64,000 nt of DNA from Aurantimicrobium sp. MWH-Uga1 (GTDB taxonomy: Bacteria > Actinomycetota > Actinomycetes > Actinomycetales > Microbacteriaceae): NCBI RefSeq assembly GCF_003325955.1, contig NZ_CP030929.1, positions 620,001-684,000 on the forward strand, written 5' to 3'. Both the position numbers and the translations under genes were made by a program. The notes beneath the pieces are model-generated. The model was not told the origin of the DNA. It ran no database searches and saw only the letters and a program-made list of their open reading frames with translations. Below, in pieces: positions 1-16,440 of this stretch (its first letter is position 1; every line of letters begins with the position of its first letter).

Positions 1-304
1 AACCGCGCGCGTGAAACCAGGTGTCACGTTGGAAAAGTTGTATGCAGCATGGAGTGCAGCGTATGCCAATGAACCATTTGTTCAGGTTCTCCCATTGGGC
101 GAATTTCCTCGTACCGCAGACACCCTGGGCGCCAACACCTGTTTGATGGGTATTGCCCTGGATGAACATGCAGGCCGTGTCGTCGTCATCAGTGCTTTGG
201 ATAATCTCACAAAAGGAACTGCCGGAGCTGCCATCCAGTCAGCGAATATTGCTTTAGGTATTGAAGAAACCACTGGTTTGACCACGAATGGAGTAGCCCC
301 GTGA
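1..304 (+). CDS. argC: N-acetyl-gamma-glutamyl-phosphate reductase, C-terminal part (5' end outside window)
   Basis: Third step of arginine synthesis: NADPH-dependent reduction of N-acetylglutamyl phosphate to the semialdehyde. Only the last ~100 codons are present, read in the frame starting at base 2. The conserved C-terminal block is visible: a [18 protein letters not shown] stretch, then the [18 protein letters not shown] segment typical of ArgC just before its end. The stop TGA (302-304) overlaps the GTG start of argJ by 4 nt, so the two genes are translationally coupled. The catalytic Cys lies upstream and cannot be checked. Confidence 0.93.
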   Translation, partial: TARVKPGVTLEKLYAAWSAAYANEPFVQVLPLGEFPRTADTLGANTCLMGIALDEHAGRVVVISALDNLTKGTAGAAIQSANIALGIEETTGLTTNGVAP

Positions 305-1470
305 GCGTAACCGCTGCAGCAGGCTTTAGCGCCGCAGGTGTGGTGTGTGGATTGAAGTCCACCGGAAAGAAAGATTTCGCCATGGTGCGCAATCTTGGAC
401 CTCTCAAATCTGCAGCTGCCGTGTTTACCTCTAATCGGTGCAAAGCCAACCCTATTTTGTGGAGCCAGCAGGTCATGGCTGACCCTGTAGTGGAAGCGAT
501 TGTCTTGAACTCTGGCGGGGCAAACTGTTACACCGGTGCGCGCGGATTCCAAACCACCCACGAGACCGCAGAAGCTGTCGCAGAACGTTTAGAGATTTCG
601 GCAGGGGATGTCCTCGTATGCTCCACCGGACTCATCGGAGAGCAGCTTGATCTGGACAAGCTCAAGACCGGGGTCTGGGATGCTGGGCTTGCCGTGCTCT
701 CCGATGCTGGAACTTCCGAGCAGGCAGGAATCGATGCTGCCGAAGCAATCATGACCACTGATTCGGTTCCAAAGCTTTCTGTTTCAACCGGAGCGGGCTA
801 CACCATAGGCGGTATGGCCAAGGGTGCTGGCATGTTGGCCCCAGGACTGGCCACCATGCTGGTCGTTATCACGACAGACGCGGTATTGACGAGCGAACAA
901 CTCGATACGGCGCTGCGTGCGTCAACACGTGTCACCTTTGACCGCCTGGATTCAGACGGTTGCATGTCCACCAATGACCAAGTAACTGTGCTTGCTTCGG
1001 GAGCCTCGGGTGTGGAACCAGACCTCTCGGAATTTACGGCACGACTAACCGAACTTTGTCGTGATTTGGCCCTGCAACTTCAACGCGATGCTGAAGGCGC
1101 CAGTCACAACATTCACATCACGGTTTCTGGTGCCGCTTCGGAAGAGGATGCTGTGAATGTCGCACGTGCAGTCAGTCGTTCCAACCTGTTCAAAGCAGCC
1201 ATTTTCGGTAACGACCCCAATTGGGGCCGAGTTCTTGCTGCCGTGGGAACTACCTCGGCGGTCTTTGACCCTTACAACATCGATGTCAGCTTCAATGGGG
1301 TGCAGGTGTGCACCGCTGGAGAGCCTGATCAGTCACGAGAGCTAGTTGATCTCACACCCCGTGAAGTAGAAATTCGTATTGAACTCCACAGTGGCTCAGC
1401 CACTGCCACAATTTGGACGAATGATCTCACCCACGATTACGTGCACGAAAACAGCGCCTACGCGAGCTAA
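301..1470 (+). CDS. argJ: Glutamate N-acetyltransferase / ornithine acetyltransferase ArgJ
   Basis: Transfers the acetyl group from N-acetylornithine to glutamate, closing the cyclic arginine pathway. 389 aa, normal for the family. The self-cleavage site is intact: [14 protein letters not shown] with the nucleophilic Thr at residue 185, where the precursor splits into alpha and beta chains. The C-terminal GNDPNWGR block is also conserved. Starts with GTG inside the argC stop and ends 19 nt before the argB ATG. Whether it is bifunctional (also acetyl-CoA dependent) cannot be told from the sequence. Confidence 0.95.
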   Translation: MSVTAAAGFSAAGVVCGLKSTGKKDFAMVRNLGPLKSAAAVFTSNRCKANPILWSQQVMADPVVEAIVLNSGGANCYTGARGFQTTHETAEAVAERLEISAGDVLVCSTGLIGEQLDLDKLKTGVWDAGLAVLSDAGTSEQAGIDAAEAIMTTDSVPKLSVSTGAGYTIGGMAKGAGMLAPGLATMLVVITTDAVLTSEQLDTALRASTRVTFDRLDSDGCMSTNDQVTVLASGASGVEPDLSEFTARLTELCRDLALQLQRDAEGASHNIHITVSGAASEEDAVNVARAVSRSNLFKAAIFGNDPNWGRVLAAVGTTSAVFDPYNIDVSFNGVQVCTAGEPDQSRELVDLTPREVEIRIELHSGSATATIWTNDLTHDYVHENSAYAS

Positions 1471-1489
1471 AGAATTCAAGGATTTTGTT

Positions 1490-3305
<1,816 letters not shown>

Positions 3306-3306
<1 letters not shown>

Positions 3307-3827
3307 TGTCCGAAACAACAACCACACCTCAAAGATTTAAACTTCCGGTTGTCCCGGGAGTGGCTGTTGCTTGGGTACTTATTGGCGCCTTGGTTCTTGT
3401 CTTTCCTGAATCGGTTGAGCCAGAAGGAATGTTCATAAGTGTCCTTGCGACAACGATAACTATTTTGATTGTTCACTTTCTGGCTGAACTGTTTTTGGGA
3501 CAACATGTGCTCAGTGCGAAAGATCATTCCTTTAGGTATGTGCTTCGCTCAGAGCTCAAAGCGATGATGTGGATGGCGATGTGGGTTGTTCCTGCACTGA
3601 TCCCTTCCCTGATTTACAGCTTCGAGGTCATCACGTATACCCAAGCGGTGGAGTGGACATCGCGTGCAATTCAGATTCTTGCTGGAGTGCTTGGTTATCT
3701 CGTTGCTTGGTCTCGTGGCCGCGTGTGGTGGTGGCGAGTGCTTATTGGTTTAGCTTTTGTCGTGGTTATTTCAATTGCGCTACTAATTGAAGCGCTTACC
3801 CACACTCTTGTCTCTGCAATGCACTAG
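3306..3827 (+). CDS. Unknown multi-pass membrane protein in the arg operon
   Basis: 173 aa when started at ATG 3306, which overlaps the argF stop as TGATG; an in-frame start at 3285 would overlap argF further. Not recognised as a named family. After a short polar N-terminus there are about four to five hydrophobic segments (roughly residues 15-32, 40-60, 85-110, 120-140, 145-170) with little loop sequence between them and one short charged loop (AKDHSFRYVLRSELK). It sits where argD/argR/argG-type genes would be expected, between argF and argH. A role in transport or envelope is only a guess. Confidence 0.7.
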
Positions 3828-5291
<1,464 letters not shown>

Positions 5292-6581
5292 TTGTCGCTC
5301 GAAACTCAAAAAAACGATTCCAGCTTCGATACCCTCTGGGATGAGCTTGTGTGGCGTGGACTGATTCACGTCTCTACCGATGCAGACGAACTGAAGAAAC
5401 TTTTCCAAGGCCCTCCCATTACCTACTATTGCGGTTTTGATCCCACTGCGCCCTCACTGCACTTAGGTAACCTGGTGCAACTGTTGCTGCTTCGTCGCAT
5501 TCAGCTGGCCGGGCATAAGCCTCTGGGCCTTGTTGGCGGTTCAACGGGATTAGTGGGAGATCCCCGCCCCACCGCAGAGCGCACACTCAACACCAAAGAA
5601 ACAGTCAATGAATGGGTTGGTTATCTCACCTCGCAGATTTCTAAGTTCCTGAGTTTTGAGGGAGCTAATGCTGCTCGCATGGTGAACAACCTGGACTGGA
5701 CGGCACCACTTTCTGCCATTGATTTCCTGCGTGATATCGGTAAGTACTACCGCGTGGGAACCATGCTCAAGAAGGATGCTGTATCTGCTCGCCTCAATTC
5801 TGAAGCGGGTATCAGCTACACCGAATTCAGTTACCAAATTTTGCAAGGAATGGACTTCCTTGAGCTTTACCGAAACTATGACTGTGTTCTGCAGACCGGT
5901 GGAAGTGACCAGTGGGGAAACCTCACCAGTGGTACTGACCTGATTCACCGTGCGGAAGGAAAAAGTGTCCACGCAATTGGCACGCCACTGATTACCAACA
6001 GTGATGGAACTAAGTTTGGCAAGAGCGAGGGCAACGCAGTCTGGCTCGACGCGTCGATGACATCGCCCTACGCGTTCTACCAGTTCTGGCTAAACACAGA
6101 TGATGCGGATGTAATTGACCGCATCAAAGTCTTTACTTTTCTCACCCGAGCAGAAATTGAGGAGCTTGCCCAGCAAGTTGAGCAAGAGCCTTTCAAGCGC
6201 GCGGCTCAACGTCGACTTGCGTTAGAAGTAACCAGCCTCGTTCATGGCGAACAAGCTACTCAGGCAGCGATTGCTGCTGCTGCAGCTTTGTTTGGCCAAG
6301 GCGATTTAGCTGAACTTGATGCGCAAACCTTGGAAGCAGCCCTGCGGGAGCTTCCACACACCACCACACCAAAGAACACTCCCGTTGCGCAGTTATTAGT
6401 GGACACAGGTTTGTCGCAGAGCTTGGGTGCTGCTCGGCGCTCCATCGCTGAAGGTGGTGTTTACCTCAACAACAACAAAATCGAGGCAGAGGATGAACTT
6501 CTGCAAGGACACGTTCTTCCCAACGGAATGGCGGTATTGCGACGAGGAAAGAAGACCCTAGCTGGAGTCTTTGCCGAGTAA
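5292..6581 (+). CDS. tyrS: Tyrosyl-tRNA synthetase
   Basis: Class Ic aminoacyl-tRNA synthetase, 429 aa. The HIGH-like motif reads PSLHLGNLV and the KMSKS-like motif reads KFGKS (residues 241-245), both normal for bacterial TyrRS. YCGFDPTAPSLH and GSDQWGN (tyrosine and AMP pocket) are conserved, and the C-terminal S4-like domain (about residues 365-429) binds tRNA. The start is TTG 5292, immediately after the argH stop; it fits the family's N-terminal length (WDELVWRGL at residues 15-23), but it has no clear ribosome site. tyrS downstream of argH is the usual actinobacterial order. Confidence 0.95.
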   Translation: MSLETQKNDSSFDTLWDELVWRGLIHVSTDADELKKLFQGPPITYYCGFDPTAPSLHLGNLVQLLLLRRIQLAGHKPLGLVGGSTGLVGDPRPTAERTLNTKETVNEWVGYLTSQISKFLSFEGANAARMVNNLDWTAPLSAIDFLRDIGKYYRVGTMLKKDAVSARLNSEAGISYTEFSYQILQGMDFLELYRNYDCVLQTGGSDQWGNLTSGTDLIHRAEGKSVHAIGTPLITNSDGTKFGKSEGNAVWLDASMTSPYAFYQFWLNTDDADVIDRIKVFTFLTRAEIEELAQQVEQEPFKRAAQRRLALEVTSLVHGEQATQAAIAAAAALFGQGDLAELDAQTLEAALRELPHTTTPKNTPVAQLLVDTGLSQSLGAARRSIAEGGVYLNNNKIEAEDELLQGHVLPNGMAVLRRGKKTLAGVFAE

Positions 6582-6626
6582 TTTCATTCTCGGTTTGCCT
6601 AACGGTATCTGCCGGCGGTAGCTGGG

Positions 6627-6632
6627 TAGGGT
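6627..6632 (+). promoter_or_regulatory. -10 box for leaderless asnB-like mRNA
   Basis: TAGGGT stands 6 nt before the ATG at 6639 in the 57-nt gap after tyrS, with no Shine-Dalgarno. It suggests that the three-gene D-Asp/D-Asn module has its own promoter. Confidence 0.45.
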
Positions 6633-6638
6633 TGAAGC

Positions 6639-8504
6639 ATGTGTGGATTTAACGGCTTTGTGGTGACAAACACCACACGCGACAACGCGGCTGTAATCCG
6701 TGACATGTCTGATCAGATTGTGCACCGCGGCCCCGATGATGACGGCTACTTTGTCAACGACCGCATTGCACTTGGCTTCCGCCGACTGTCGATTATCGAC
6801 CTTGAAGGCGGTCACCAGCCCATGACCAGGGCACAAGGAGACTACACCGTTGTCTTCAATGGAGAGATTTACAACTACCAAGAATTACGTTCTGAGCTTG
6901 AGGCTAAAGGCTACGTCTTTGCCACTAACTCCGATACCGAGACGTTACTGCACGGATACGTTGAATGGGGTAATGAACTTCCCACACACCTGCGTGGAAT
7001 GTTTGCCTTTGTTATTTTTGACCACCTCACGGGTGAGCTTTTTGGGGCACGGGATATCTTCGGAATCAAACCCTTCTACTACTACAAAGAGGGGGCAACC
7101 TTCCTCTTTGGTAGTGAGATTAAGTCCTTCCTCAAACACCCAGAGTTCACCAAACGTTTCAACTCTGAGCTTCTTCCGGCCTATTTGAGCTTTGAATATA
7201 TCCCTGATCACCGCACATTCTTTGACAACGTGTACAAACTGTTGCCGGGGCACTCATTCCGTTATGCAGACGGAGACCTCACCATACGCAGGTATCACGA
7301 GATCGATTTCAACATTGATCCCAGCATCACCCTCGAACAGGCAACGACGCGTATTCGTGAACAGTTCGTTGAATCAGTTCAGGCGCACATGATTGCTGAC
7401 GTCGAGGTAGGAAGCTTTCTTTCCTCAGGTGTTGACTCCAGCTACGTGGCATATCAGGCCAACCTGTTGACGCCCTTGCGCACCTATTCGGTGGGGTATG
7501 ACAACTCCCAGTGGAGTGAATTGCCCTATTCCACATCCTTCGCTGAGCAAACAGGAATCCAAAACAAAGCCTCCACGATGGGTCCTGAGGACTTCTTCGG
7601 TGCGGCTGCAGATATCCAGTGGTTTATGGATGAGCCTCTGTCGAACCCGAGTGCGGTGCCCCTGTATTTCGTCGCTAAAGAAGCCAGTAAGGATGTCAAG
7701 GTTGTTCTCTCTGGCGAAGGAGCGGATGAACTCTTTGGTGGCTACAACCACTACAACGAACCTGGCTCAATGCGCGCTTATCTCAAGTTGCCATTCTTTG
7801 TTCGCTCAGGCCTGTCAAAGTTCGCAGCAAAGTTCCCCAAGGTCAAAGGACGCCGTTTCCTCGTTCGCGGTGGGCAGCCACTTTATCAACGCTACTTCCG
7901 CATTGACTATGTCTTCAATGAAGTTGAGCGCTCGCAGTTACTACGCGATCCCAGCTTAAACTTTGATACCGCAACGCTGTCAAAGTCGCTTTTTGATCAC
8001 GTCAGTGATCTCGACGAAGTGACCCAGATGCAATACGTGGATATGTACACCTGGTTGATTTACGACATTCTGCTCAAGGCAGACCGCATGTCGATGGCCA
8101 ACTCGCTTGAATTGCGTGTTCCCTTCTTGGACAAAAAGATGCTGGATCTGGCCATGACGTTGCCGGAGAACACTCGAGTTGTTCCTCACCAGGGCAAAAT
8201 TGCTTTGCGCAAAGCAGCAGCCTCTGTTTTGCCACCACAGGTTTCAAACCGTCCCAAGATAGGTTTCCCCTCGCCACTGTTCGAATGGATGCGGCAACCA
8301 GAATATGCGGCGAAGATTTCCGCTGTCTTTGACTCAGAGACGGCTCGTTATTTCTTCAACAATGATTATGTGCAGAAGATGCTTGCCGACCACGTCTCCG
8401 GCAAGGTTTCCAACATGCAAAAGATTTGGTCCATCTACTGCTTCGTGCTCTGGTTTGACCTGTACTTCACTGAAGGTGCACAAGCAGCTCAGAAGGCTGC
8501 CTAA
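6639..8504 (+). CDS. Glutamine-hydrolysing asparagine synthase family protein (AsnB/AsnH type)
   Basis: 621 aa. N-terminal Ntn glutaminase domain starts MCGFNGF, with Cys2 as nucleophile after Met removal, then HRGPDDDG and FNGEIYNYQEL glutamine-site motifs. The C-terminal synthetase domain (about residues 230-600) has the ATP pyrophosphatase loop as SSGVDSS and the LSGEGADELFGGY motif. The family makes L-Asn, but relatives such as AsnH of lactic acid bacteria amidate D-Asp side chains in peptidoglycan. The gene is 3 nt from a D-aspartate-ligase-like gene and upstream of an aspartate racemase, which favours a cell-wall role. Plain L-asparagine synthesis remains possible. Confidence 0.9.
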   Translation: MCGFNGFVVTNTTRDNAAVIRDMSDQIVHRGPDDDGYFVNDRIALGFRRLSIIDLEGGHQPMTRAQGDYTVVFNGEIYNYQELRSELEAKGYVFATNSDTETLLHGYVEWGNELPTHLRGMFAFVIFDHLTGELFGARDIFGIKPFYYYKEGATFLFGSEIKSFLKHPEFTKRFNSELLPAYLSFEYIPDHRTFFDNVYKLLPGHSFRYADGDLTIRRYHEIDFNIDPSITLEQATTRIREQFVESVQAHMIADVEVGSFLSSGVDSSYVAYQANLLTPLRTYSVGYDNSQWSELPYSTSFAEQTGIQNKASTMGPEDFFGAAADIQWFMDEPLSNPSAVPLYFVAKEASKDVKVVLSGEGADELFGGYNHYNEPGSMRAYLKLPFFVRSGLSKFAAKFPKVKGRRFLVRGGQPLYQRYFRIDYVFNEVERSQLLRDPSLNFDTATLSKSLFDHVSDLDEVTQMQYVDMYTWLIYDILLKADRMSMANSLELRVPFLDKKMLDLAMTLPENTRVVPHQGKIALRKAAASVLPPQVSNRPKIGFPSPLFEWMRQPEYAAKISAVFDSETARYFFNNDYVQKMLADHVSGKVSNMQKIWSIYCFVLWFDLYFTEGAQAAQKAA

Positions 8505-8507
8505 CTC

Positions 8508-9758
8508 ATGGAAAAGCACGCCTTTCTGCCTGTTCTCCTCGGCAGCGATATCAATGCATACGGCATGGCTCGCTCTTTCCATGAGGAGTATGGCGTGACT
8601 TCTCTTGCCTTGGCCTCCTTCCCATTGGCGCCGACGCGCTACAGCAAGATTGTCACCGTGCAGGTACATGAATCACTAGTAGATCCAGAAGCCTTTTTAG
8701 CCATCGTGTTAGAGCAAGGAAGAGAACTCTCGGCACGATACGACAAGCTCGTTCTTGTTCCCTGCGGGGATAGTTATGCCGAATTGGTGTCCCGCTTCCA
8801 GAGAGAACTCAGCGAATTCTTTATTGTTGCTTCGCCACCACATGATCTCCTTGAGACACTGGTGAATAAAGCTCGCTTTTATGAGCTGTGCGCCGCACAC
8901 GGCATTGCCCACCCAGCCACGCGCATCATTACTGCCCAGGACGCGCGAGATGTTGATGCCCTTGAGATTCCGTTTAGTTTCCCTGTAGCACTCAAGCCGT
9001 CAGATTCGGTGTCGTACCTTGATGTGAAGTTTGAGGGGCGAAAGAAGGCGTACATTCTCGATAGCGCAGATGAAGTACGTCATATTGTGGGAGAGATCTA
9101 TGCGCACGGATACACAGACACATTAGTTCTCCAGGAATACATTCCCGGCGATGATTCTCAGATGCGCGTTCTCAACGCATATGTGGATGCAACCTCCACA
9201 GTGCGCATGATGTGTTTGGGAAATCCTCTGCTGGAAGATCACGCCCCAGACATGGTGGGCAACTACACCGTTATCCGCAGTAGTTCCAATCAGGAGGTTT
9301 ACGCTCAGATTCAGAAGTTTTTGCAGGGTATCGGGTATGTCGGTTTTGCGAACTTTGACATGAAGTTAGACGCGCGTGATGGAAGCTACAAGCTTTTTGA
9401 GTTGAATCCTCGCCAAGGGCGCAGCAGCTTTTTTGTCACCCTGGCTGGCTATAACCTTGCTCGCTTCCTTGTCGAGGATCGAGTCTTTGGCCGTCAAACA
9501 AAGACTGTCTACGGGGATCATGAGAGTTTGTGGATGCAAATCCCTAAGCGTGTGTTTTTGAGGTACGTGCAATCTGCTAAAGAGAAAGAACGTGCGAAAG
9601 CGTTAATCCGCGCAGGCAAGTGGGGAACTACTCTGCGCTATGCCCAGGATATGAATCTCATGCGCTGGCTAATCCTGTTGCGGATGGACATGCGGTATTT
9701 TCAAAGTTACCGTCGTTACTTCTCGGCGCGCTCAGCTAATTCCGAAGGGGTTTTGTAA
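8508..9758 (+). CDS. ATP-grasp ligase, probable D-aspartate--peptidoglycan precursor ligase (Aslfm-like)
   Basis: 416 aa ATP-grasp enzyme. From memory its N-terminus (GSDINAYGMARSFHEEYG, from about residue 12) and central blocks (FPVALKPSDSVSYLD; LQEYIPGDDSQMRVLNAYVD; FELNPRQGRSSFFVT) closely follow the D-aspartate ligase Aslfm of Enterococcus faecium, which activates D-Asp as beta-aspartyl phosphate and joins it to the L-Lys side chain of UDP-MurNAc-pentapeptide. Mg/ATP ligands are expected in FELNPRQGR. It starts 3 nt after the asnB-like gene and its stop overlaps the racemase ATG (TAATG), so the three are coupled. The acceptor in an actinobacterium with a different wall chemistry is unknown. 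Confidence 0.82.
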   Translation: MEKHAFLPVLLGSDINAYGMARSFHEEYGVTSLALASFPLAPTRYSKIVTVQVHESLVDPEAFLAIVLEQGRELSARYDKLVLVPCGDSYAELVSRFQRELSEFFIVASPPHDLLETLVNKARFYELCAAHGIAHPATRIITAQDARDVDALEIPFSFPVALKPSDSVSYLDVKFEGRKKAYILDSADEVRHIVGEIYAHGYTDTLVLQEYIPGDDSQMRVLNAYVDATSTVRMMCLGNPLLEDHAPDMVGNYTVIRSSSNQEVYAQIQKFLQGIGYVGFANFDMKLDARDGSYKLFELNPRQGRSSFFVTLAGYNLARFLVEDRVFGRQTKTVYGDHESLWMQIPKRVFLRYVQSAKEKERAKALIRAGKWGTTLRYAQDMNLMRWLILLRMDMRYFQSYRRYFSARSANSEGVL

Positions 9759-10468
9759 TGGCCAACCTCATCGGTGTCCTTGGCGGCATGGGACCAGATG
9801 CCACAATTACATATTTATCAATGGTGGTCGAAAACACACAGGCCTCAACTGATCAAGAACACGTTGATCTTGATTGCGTAATGCATTGTTCGATTCCTGA
9901 CCGCACCGCCTACATCCTGGACCGCTCCCAGCCCTCGCCTTTACCTGACCTTATTGAAGACATCCAGACTCTGGGGGAGCGTGGCGTCACAGCAATCGCT
10001 ATTCCTTGCAACACAGCACACTACTTTTTTGAGGAATTACAGGCTGCCTCACCTGTTCCGGTGCTCAACATGCTGGAGTTGGCCGTTGATAGCCTGCGCG
10101 AACGCTATCCTGAGGCGCGAACTGTCTGTGTTCTGGGAACACGAGGAACCGCTCAAACTGGTGTTTATGCCCCCGCTGTCGACAAGGCGGGACTGAAACT
10201 GGTTGATGTAAGCGAGGAAGGCCAGAAGCTCGTGGATACCGTCATCTTTGACCGCGTCAAAGCAGGTATTCCCACTGAGCGCTCACTGTACACAGACATG
10301 CTTGCTGAGGGAATGGCCTCAGGTGCAGATGCCCTTATTTTGGCCTGCACAGAGCTTTCCGTTCCTGAACGGCAGATTCAGCATGACTTTGCCACTTTGG
10401 ACGCTCTTGTTTCTCTTGCTCGTGCCACAGTCGTTGCGGCAGGAAAGCGTCTGAAACCTGCTCTGTAG
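9758..10468 (+). CDS. Aspartate/glutamate racemase family protein, probable aspartate racemase
   Basis: 236 aa, PLP-independent two-cysteine racemase. N-terminal GVLGGMGPDAT motif and both catalytic cysteines are present: Cys84 in AIPCNTAHYF and Cys197 in LACTELSVP. The GGMGP start and absence of MurI hallmarks fit the aspartate racemase branch. Its start codon overlaps the stop of the D-aspartate-ligase-like gene, the same pairing as aslfm-racAsp in enterococci, so it most likely supplies D-Asp for that ligase. No terminator is visible before the rRNA leader. Confidence 0.88.
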   Translation: MANLIGVLGGMGPDATITYLSMVVENTQASTDQEHVDLDCVMHCSIPDRTAYILDRSQPSPLPDLIEDIQTLGERGVTAIAIPCNTAHYFFEELQAASPVPVLNMLELAVDSLRERYPEARTVCVLGTRGTAQTGVYAPAVDKAGLKLVDVSEEGQKLVDTVIFDRVKAGIPTERSLYTDMLAEGMASGADALILACTELSVPERQIQHDFATLDALVSLARATVVAAGKRLKPAL

Positions 10469-10716
10469 CTCACTTGCGTTGCGACACGCCCGGGATGCCA
10501 CAGAGATTTGCTGGGATCGTAATAAACCCGTAATGTTGTCACTTGTCACCCCAAAGGTGCGGAATGCCTCAGAGCTTCCACCCTCAAGCGGGACCATCTC
10601 AGTTACTTTGAGAAAACGCTACGGCGAACACTTGGTAACTATCTGGATGAAAATCCATCATGTATCGCGATGTTGCGAACGGCAGCCCAAGAGTCCATGA
10701 CTCTCCGGTGATGAGT

Positions 10717-10745
10717 TTGACAAGATTGTTTTTGATGGTAAGTTA
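10717..10745 (+). promoter_or_regulatory. Possible rrn promoter
   Basis: A perfect TTGACA (10717-10722) followed after 17 nt by TAAGTT (10740-10745). The -10 is weak. It is the best -35 in the leader and is ~300 nt upstream of 16S, a normal distance for rrn promoters. Confidence 0.4.
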
Positions 10746-10797
10746 GGACAGTTGCCCTAAACCGATTCTGAAAAGTATTGGACTAGGAGCGCCCGAT

Positions 10798-10821
10798 CCT
10801 TGAGAACTCAACAGCGTGCAC
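10798..10821 (+). promoter_or_regulatory. Actinobacterial rrn leader (antitermination/processing) element
   Basis: CCTTGAGAACTCAACAGCGT and the following bases match the TTTGAGAACTCAA-AGCGTG motif found in actinobacterial rRNA leaders, linked to antitermination and precursor processing. A related copy, TTTGAGAACTACACAGTGGA, occurs in the 16S-23S spacer near 12812. Confidence 0.6.
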
Positions 10822-10982
10822 AATGTCAAATGCCAAAACCCGGCATCAACTTTTTGTTGATGTACGGATTCCTTTGGAAAAAAATTAGACAACAAAACAT
10901 GTCAGCAATGACTGTTCTGTTTTGTCAGTTTCAAACTCGTGACATTCGCCCTTATTCCGGGGAATGTCACATAAATAGATTT

Positions 10983-11005
10983 GCCACCAGCTATTAGCCG
11001 GTGGC
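10983..11005 (+). other. Hairpin immediately upstream of mature 16S
   Basis: GCCACC (10983-10988) pairs with GGTGGC (11000-11005), and an inner GCT/AGC extends the stem past an A-C mismatch. It ends ~10 nt before the predicted 16S 5' end, so it may mark precursor processing. Confidence 0.5.
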
Positions 11006-11015
11006 TATCAATCTT

Positions 11016-16080
<5,065 letters not shown>

Positions 16081-16208
16081 ACACATAATCCGTTGTAAGG
16101 CTGGATTGTGTGGCCTGATGTTCGCGTCCACTGAGTGGTTCTCGATGTACGGTCGAGAACTGCGCATACATCGTATGTGCACGTTTCACTTTGATATACA
16201 TCAATAGT

Positions 16209-16328
16209 GTTTCGGCGGCCATAGCGAGAGGGAAACGCCCGGTTACATTCCGAACCCGGAAGCTAAGACTCTCAGCGCCGATGGTACTGCAGGGGGGACC
16301 CTGTGGGAGAGTAGGACACCGCCGGACT
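16209..16328 (+). rRNA. rrf: 5S ribosomal RNA
   Basis: About 120 nt from GTTTCGGCGGCCATAGCG to CACCGCCGGACT; the two ends pair to form the terminal helix (TCGGCGG with CCGCCGGA). Internal CCCGGTTACATTCCGAACCC block is typical. Ends are approximate to a few nt. Confidence 0.94.
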
Positions 16329-16336
16329 TCTTTGTA

Positions 16337-16369
16337 AAAGAGCCACCCGTTTTTACGGGTGGCTCTTTT
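16337..16369 (+). terminator. Intrinsic terminator of the rRNA operon
   Basis: Perfect 15-bp stem (AAAAGAGCCACCCGT / ACGGGTGGCTCTTTT) with a TTTT loop, ending in a T-run, 8 nt after 5S. Symmetrical A/T flanks would let it work in both directions. Confidence 0.95.
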
Positions 16370-16440
16370 GCGTTAAGCTGGAATTCGTAGTTCTCAACGT
16401 TTCTTGCGAACTGCCTTCAAATTACACAGAGGACTCTTTG

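Larger units (their letters stand above)
10469..11015 (+). other. rRNA operon leader and intergenic region
   Basis: About 550 nt with no convincing gene. It holds a possible promoter, an actinobacterial rrn leader element and a hairpin just before 16S (listed separately), plus a small TGGAT-GAAA-ATCCA hairpin near 10650. Small open frames here lack homology and ribosome sites. Confidence 0.7.

Noticed and set aside
1379-1489. Upstream extension of argB into argJ
   Set aside because: No kinase homology in the extension; ATG 1490 has a good ribosome site.
10479-10700. 73-codon frame and others in the rrn leader
   Set aside because: No homology, no ribosome site, position within rRNA leader elements.
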